A DNA stretch of 51,912 bases from NCBI GenBank assembly GCA_903845215.1, contig CAIMWI010000009.1:1-51912 (forward strand), read 5' to 3'. Within the stretch, counting starts at the first letter, position 1. The number at the start of each line of letters is the position of its first letter. Positions 49,377 through 51,912 of the stretch are shown here, in pieces. The position numbers and the translations under genes are program-made. The notes under the pieces were generated by a model, which searched no databases, was not told the DNA's origin, and worked only from the letters and a program-made list of their open reading frames with translations. This stretch comes from an uncultured Rhodobacterales bacterium (GTDB lineage: Bacteria; Pseudomonadota; Alphaproteobacteria; Rhodobacterales; Rhodobacteraceae).

Positions 49377-50252
49377 CTAACCCAACTCGCCCCCAAGCCA
49401 AGTGATGAATGATGACAGGGGCGCGCGTCTGGGCCGATCTTTCGGCCAGACCAGATAGTAGCTGCCCAAGGCGCGGATTGGTGGGCCGAACAGCGGCACA
49501 AGGCGGCCTTCGGCCAAGTCGCGGTTGATCAGGAAGACTGGCAGCAGGGCTGCGCCCATGCCGTGGATGGCGGCTTGCTGCATGGTAGCGAATTGGTCAA
49601 ACAGCATGGCGGGCGGGCGCAGCCCCGTGCTGCCGTGATGAGCCAACCAACGGCCCCAATCGCCCGAGCGGCTTTCTAACTGCAACAGGGGCAGCACCAA
49701 CGCCTCAGACGCCGCGCCAATCGGGGCCAAGGCGGGGGCGGCGACGGCGAGGATTTCTTCGTCGGTCAGCTTCAGATATTCAACCCCCGCCCAATCTTGC
49801 CGCCCATAATGGACGGCGGCGTCAAAGCGGCTGTCGGTGAAGTCAAAAGGCTTCAGGCGGGTTGACAGGTTCACCGTCACCTCGGGGTGAAGGCTCGCGA
49901 ATTTGGCCAAGCGCGGGGCCAGCCAGTGCATGCCAAAGGCGGGCAAGATGGCCAGGTTCAGCGACCCGCCGCTGGGATTGGCGCGCAAGGCAAGGGCCGC
50001 TTGATCCAGCCGATGCAAGGCAGCGCGGGCTTCGGCCACAAACTCTGCGGCGGCAGGGGTCAGGCGCAAGCGGTGCTTGTCTCGGATCAACAGGGCTACG
50101 CCCAACTGGCCCTCTAGCACCTGCAACTGGCGGCTGATCGCCCCCTGCGTTAGGTTCAACTCGGCTGCGGCGGCAGAGGCTGTGCCTAACCTATCGACTG
50201 CCTCAAGGGCCAGCAGCGAGGGGATCGAGGGCAGGTAGCGGCGGGCCAGCAT
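49377..50252 (-). CDS. LysR-family transcriptional regulator (likely controller of gcdH)
   Basis: A 291-residue LysR protein. Helix-turn-helix at residues about 8-65 ('LLALEAVDRLGTASAAAAELNLTQGAISRQLQVLEGQLG'), then the periplasmic-binding-like effector domain. The ATG at 50252 is preferred: GAGGAAA lies 6-7 nt upstream and the protein has normal family length. Longer readings (50267, 50492) run into the divergent gcdH. It is divergent from gcdH with a 90-nt gap holding an ATGAGG-TTT-CCTCAT palindrome, a layout common for glutaryl-CoA dehydrogenase regulators (GcdR). Confidence 0.85.
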   Translation of the reverse strand: MLARRYLPSIPSLLALEAVDRLGTASAAAAELNLTQGAISRQLQVLEGQLGVALLIRDKHRLRLTPAAAEFVAEARAALHRLDQAALALRANPSGGSLNLAILPAFGMHWLAPRLAKFASLHPEVTVNLSTRLKPFDFTDSRFDAAVHYGRQDWAGVEYLKLTDEEILAVAAPALAPIGAASEALVLPLLQLESRSGDWGRWLAHHGSTGLRPPAMLFDQFATMQQAAIHGMGAALLPVFLINRDLAEGRLVPLFGPPIRALGSYYLVWPKDRPRRAPLSSFITWLGGELG

Positions 50253-50267
50253 ATGAGGTTTCCTCAT
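50253..50267. promoter_or_regulatory. ATGAGG-N3-CCTCAT palindrome between lysR and gcdH
   Basis: A perfect 6-bp inverted repeat with TTT centre, at the very start of lysR; its right arm also supplies the lysR ribosome site. Its place suggests LysR autoregulation and control of gcdH. A further half-site-like ATGGTGAGG follows at about 50271. Confidence 0.6.
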
Positions 50268-50342
50268 GATATGGTGAGGTCGTTTCGGTAGCTTTCTGCC
50301 CCATTCTGTGGCAGATGTCTTCAAAGAATGATGGAGAATGCC

Positions 50343-51563
50343 ATGACCGACCGACCAAAGTTGAAAGCCAAAGATGCGCCTGATCTGGGGCGGTTTGATT
50401 GGCAAGATCCCTTCCGCCTGACCGACCAGCTGAGCGAGGAAGAGCGGATGCTGGCCGAAGCGGCGCGCAGCTATGCGCAAGAAAAGCTGCAACCCCGTGT
50501 GATCGCCGCCTACCGCGAGGAATCCAGCGACCCCGAAATCTTCCGCGAGATGGGGGCGATGGGGCTTTTGGGATCAACCATTCCCGAAGAATACGGCGGG
50601 CTTGGGTCGACCTATGTGGCCTACGGATTGATCGCGCGGGAAGTGGAGCGGGTGGATTCGGGCTATCGGTCGATGATGTCGGTGCAATCGTCTTTGGTGA
50701 TGTACCCGATCTATGCCTACGGCACCGAAGCGCAGCGGCAGAAATACCTGCCCAAGCTGGCCTCTGGCGAATGGATCGGCTGCTTTGGCCTGACCGAGCC
50801 GGATGCCGGATCAGACCCTGCGGGGATGAAGACCCATGCCAAAAAGACGGCCAATGGCTATGTGCTGAATGGCGCAAAGATGTGGATCTCGAACGCCCCC
50901 ATCGCCGATGTCTTCGTGGTTTGGGCCAAATCCGAAGCCCACGGCGGCAAAATTCGCGGCTTTGTGCTGGATAAGGGCACCAAGGGGCTGACGGCCCCCA
51001 AGATCGGCGGGAAACTGAGCCTGCGCGCCTCGATCACGGGCGAGATTGTGATGAAAGATGTCGAAGTTGGCGAAGACGCTTTGTTGCCCTTTGTGGAAGG
51101 GCTTAAAGGCCCGTTTGGCTGCCTAAACCGTGCGCGCTACGGCATTGCGTGGGGCGTTATGGGTGCTGCAGAGTTCTGCATGAACTCGGCGCGCCAATAC
51201 GGGCTGGACCGCAAGCAGTTCGGCAAGCCCTTGGCGCAGACGCAGCTTTTCCAACTCAAACTTGCCAATATGATGACCGAAGTGTCGCTAGGCCTGCAAG
51301 CCTGCCTGCGTGTTGGGCGCCTGCTGGACGAAGCCAACGCTGCCCCAGAGATGATTTCCATCATCAAGCGCAACAATTGCGGCAAAGCGCTGGATGCGGC
51401 GCGCTGGGCTCGCGACATGCACGGCGGCAACGGTATTCAAGAAGACTACCAGATCATGCGGCATATGGTGAATTTGGAAACAGTCAACACTTATGAAGGC
51501 ACGCATGATGTGCATGCGCTGATCTTGGGGCGGGCGATCACCGGGTTGCAGGCGTTTTTCTGA
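50343..51563 (+). CDS. gcdH: Glutaryl-CoA dehydrogenase
   Basis: A 406-residue acyl-CoA dehydrogenase-fold flavoenzyme. It shows '[20 protein letters not shown]' (FAD region, about residue 155), '[18 protein letters not shown]' (about 180) and C-terminal '[10 protein letters not shown]' then '[19 protein letters not shown]', where E of 'YEGTH' is the catalytic base typical of GCDH. It converts glutaryl-CoA to crotonyl-CoA in lysine and tryptophan degradation. The ATG at 50343 follows GGAGA; an upstream in-frame ATG at 50328 lacks a site. Confidence 0.93.
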   Translation: MTDRPKLKAKDAPDLGRFDWQDPFRLTDQLSEEERMLAEAARSYAQEKLQPRVIAAYREESSDPEIFREMGAMGLLGSTIPEEYGGLGSTYVAYGLIAREVERVDSGYRSMMSVQSSLVMYPIYAYGTEAQRQKYLPKLASGEWIGCFGLTEPDAGSDPAGMKTHAKKTANGYVLNGAKMWISNAPIADVFVVWAKSEAHGGKIRGFVLDKGTKGLTAPKIGGKLSLRASITGEIVMKDVEVGEDALLPFVEGLKGPFGCLNRARYGIAWGVMGAAEFCMNSARQYGLDRKQFGKPLAQTQLFQLKLANMMTEVSLGLQACLRVGRLLDEANAAPEMISIIKRNNCGKALDAARWARDMHGGNGIQEDYQIMRHMVNLETVNTYEGTHDVHALILGRAITGLQAFF

Positions 51564-51577
51564 GTTTTTTTCAGACA

Positions 51578-51607
51578 ACTCCCGCCGGAGGTGCCTCTGG
51601 CGGGAGT
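51578..51607 (+). terminator. Terminator after gcdH
   Basis: ACTCCCGCC (51578-51586) pairs with GGCGGGAGT (51599-51607). The interior GAG/CTC extends the stem to about 13 bp with a GTGC loop. A T-run on the 5' side also suits transcripts from the opposite direction. Confidence 0.75.
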
Positions 51608-51700
51608 GTTTGAGCAAAGCGCATAAACAAATTATTTCAATAAATTACCAGAAATCCTTAAATTTCCGCAGACCCCAAAACGCCCCACCCCCAAAAATCT

Positions 51701-51730
51701 GTTTATAGGTGTTTATAACTGTTTATAACT
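51701..51730. repeat. Three tandem GTTTATA decamers left of the tRNA fragment
   Basis: GTTTATAGGT, GTTTATAACT and GTTTATAACT follow one another without gaps (10-nt period). Two similar decamers lie on the other side of the tRNA fragment (51876-51885 and 51889-51898). They resemble integrase arm-type or excisionase binding sites. Confidence 0.6.
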
Positions 51731-51749
51731 TTTCGTTAGACGAAATGAA

Positions 51750-51783
51750 AACGACGACAACAGGCTAACCCATTGTCGTCGTT
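51750..51783 (-). terminator. Terminator belonging to the tRNA-Thr 3' half
   Basis: AACGACGACAA (51750-51760) and TTGTCGTCGTT (51773-51783) form a perfect 11-bp stem with a 12-nt loop. On the minus strand it follows the tRNA 3' end by 8 nt and is followed by TTTTC, so it is the original tRNA terminator. Confidence 0.8.
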
Positions 51784-51791
51784 ATAAAATT

Positions 51792-51836
51792 TGGTGCCCC
51801 CAACAGGGATCGAACCCGTGACCCCCTGATTACAAA
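51792..51836 (-). other. 3' half of a tRNA-Thr(UGU): probable attachment site
   Basis: Read on the minus strand, the segment has the anticodon loop TTTGTAA, the 3' arm of the anticodon stem, variable loop, T-arm (GGGTTCGATCCC), the acceptor strand GGGGGC and an encoded A-CCA. The 5' half (GCCCCC acceptor strand, D-arm) is absent; the upstream sequence is AT-rich and unrelated. This is what a displaced tRNA 3' end looks like after integration of a mobile element. The intact terminator on the left indicates host DNA there, so the element probably extends rightward out of the window. Confidence 0.8.
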
Positions 51837-51839
51837 TGC

Positions 51840-51912
51840 AAAGCGTGTTGTGCGATATCAACAGGTTATGGTAAGGTTTATAAGTCATGTTTATATGTAA
51901 AGAAAGCGGTCC
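51840..51912. other. AT-rich edge beyond the tRNA fragment, possible start of an integrated element
   Basis: This segment is far more AT-rich than the rest of the window and holds two GTTTATA decamers (51876-51885, 51889-51898). No gene fits before the window ends. Confidence 0.5.

Noticed and set aside
51792-51912. Complete tRNA gene at the right edge
   Set aside because: The sequence 5' of the anticodon loop has no GCCCCC acceptor strand or D-arm that could pair, so only the 3' half is present.

Overview
The window reads as chromosome of a bacteriochlorophyll-containing alphaproteobacterium of the Rhodobacteraceae (Roseobacter/Rhodobacter type). The basis is its GC-rich coding sequence, a pucBAC light-harvesting 2 operon preceded by two PpsR-type TGT-N12-ACA operators, and a methylamine-degradation cluster of the kind known from marine Rhodobacteraceae. 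No puf, bch or crt genes, rRNA, CRISPR array or insertion sequence is visible. No complete tRNA is present, only a tRNA-Thr 3' half at the right edge.

Region 1 (about 1-22,040) is a methylated-amine island. It holds dmmDABC (dimethylamine oxidation), a GlxA-type AraC regulator, a DMT exporter, a DUF1989-GcvT fusion protein, mgdABCD (N-methylglutamate dehydrogenase, homologous to heterotetrameric sarcosine oxidase), an XRE-cupin regulator, an APC permease with three very small membrane genes, and mgsABC-gmaS. Together these encode a full route: dimethylamine to methylamine, to gamma-glutamylmethylamide, to N-methylglutamate, to glutamate plus a C1 unit on tetrahydrofolate.

Region 2 (about 22,040-47,770) starts with rmuC and is mostly sugar and sugar-acid catabolism: an altronate-type dehydratase, a GntR regulator, a TIM-barrel isomerase, a lactonase, an L-fucose-dehydrogenase-like aldo/keto reductase, a BtpA/M42/FGGY-kinase/creatininase cassette, two FucU/RbsD mutarotases, a binding-protein ABC sugar importer, a ribokinase, and an Rrf2-linked aldolase/Gfo-Idh/PfkB operon. 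Three divergent promoter regions carry the same 12-bp palindrome, CTAACATGYTAG. One lies just in front of the gntR gene, so the three gene groups probably form one regulon. The pucBAC operon plus one unknown gene sits inside the ABC transporter locus, between the binding-protein gene and the permease genes.

Region 3 (about 47,770-51,912) has an FAD amine/amino-acid oxidase, a LysR regulator divergent from gcdH (glutaryl-CoA dehydrogenase), and a right edge that looks like an integration site. There a tRNA-Thr(UGU) 3' half with its terminator is flanked on both sides by GTTTATA decamers.

A family of AT-rich 19-bp hairpins (GATTTTTCGCAGAAAAATC and its reverse complement) occurs as inverted pairs at four gene ends. 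One copy has a compensatory base-pair change. Functions are assigned by reading protein motifs and gene context; no database search was run.
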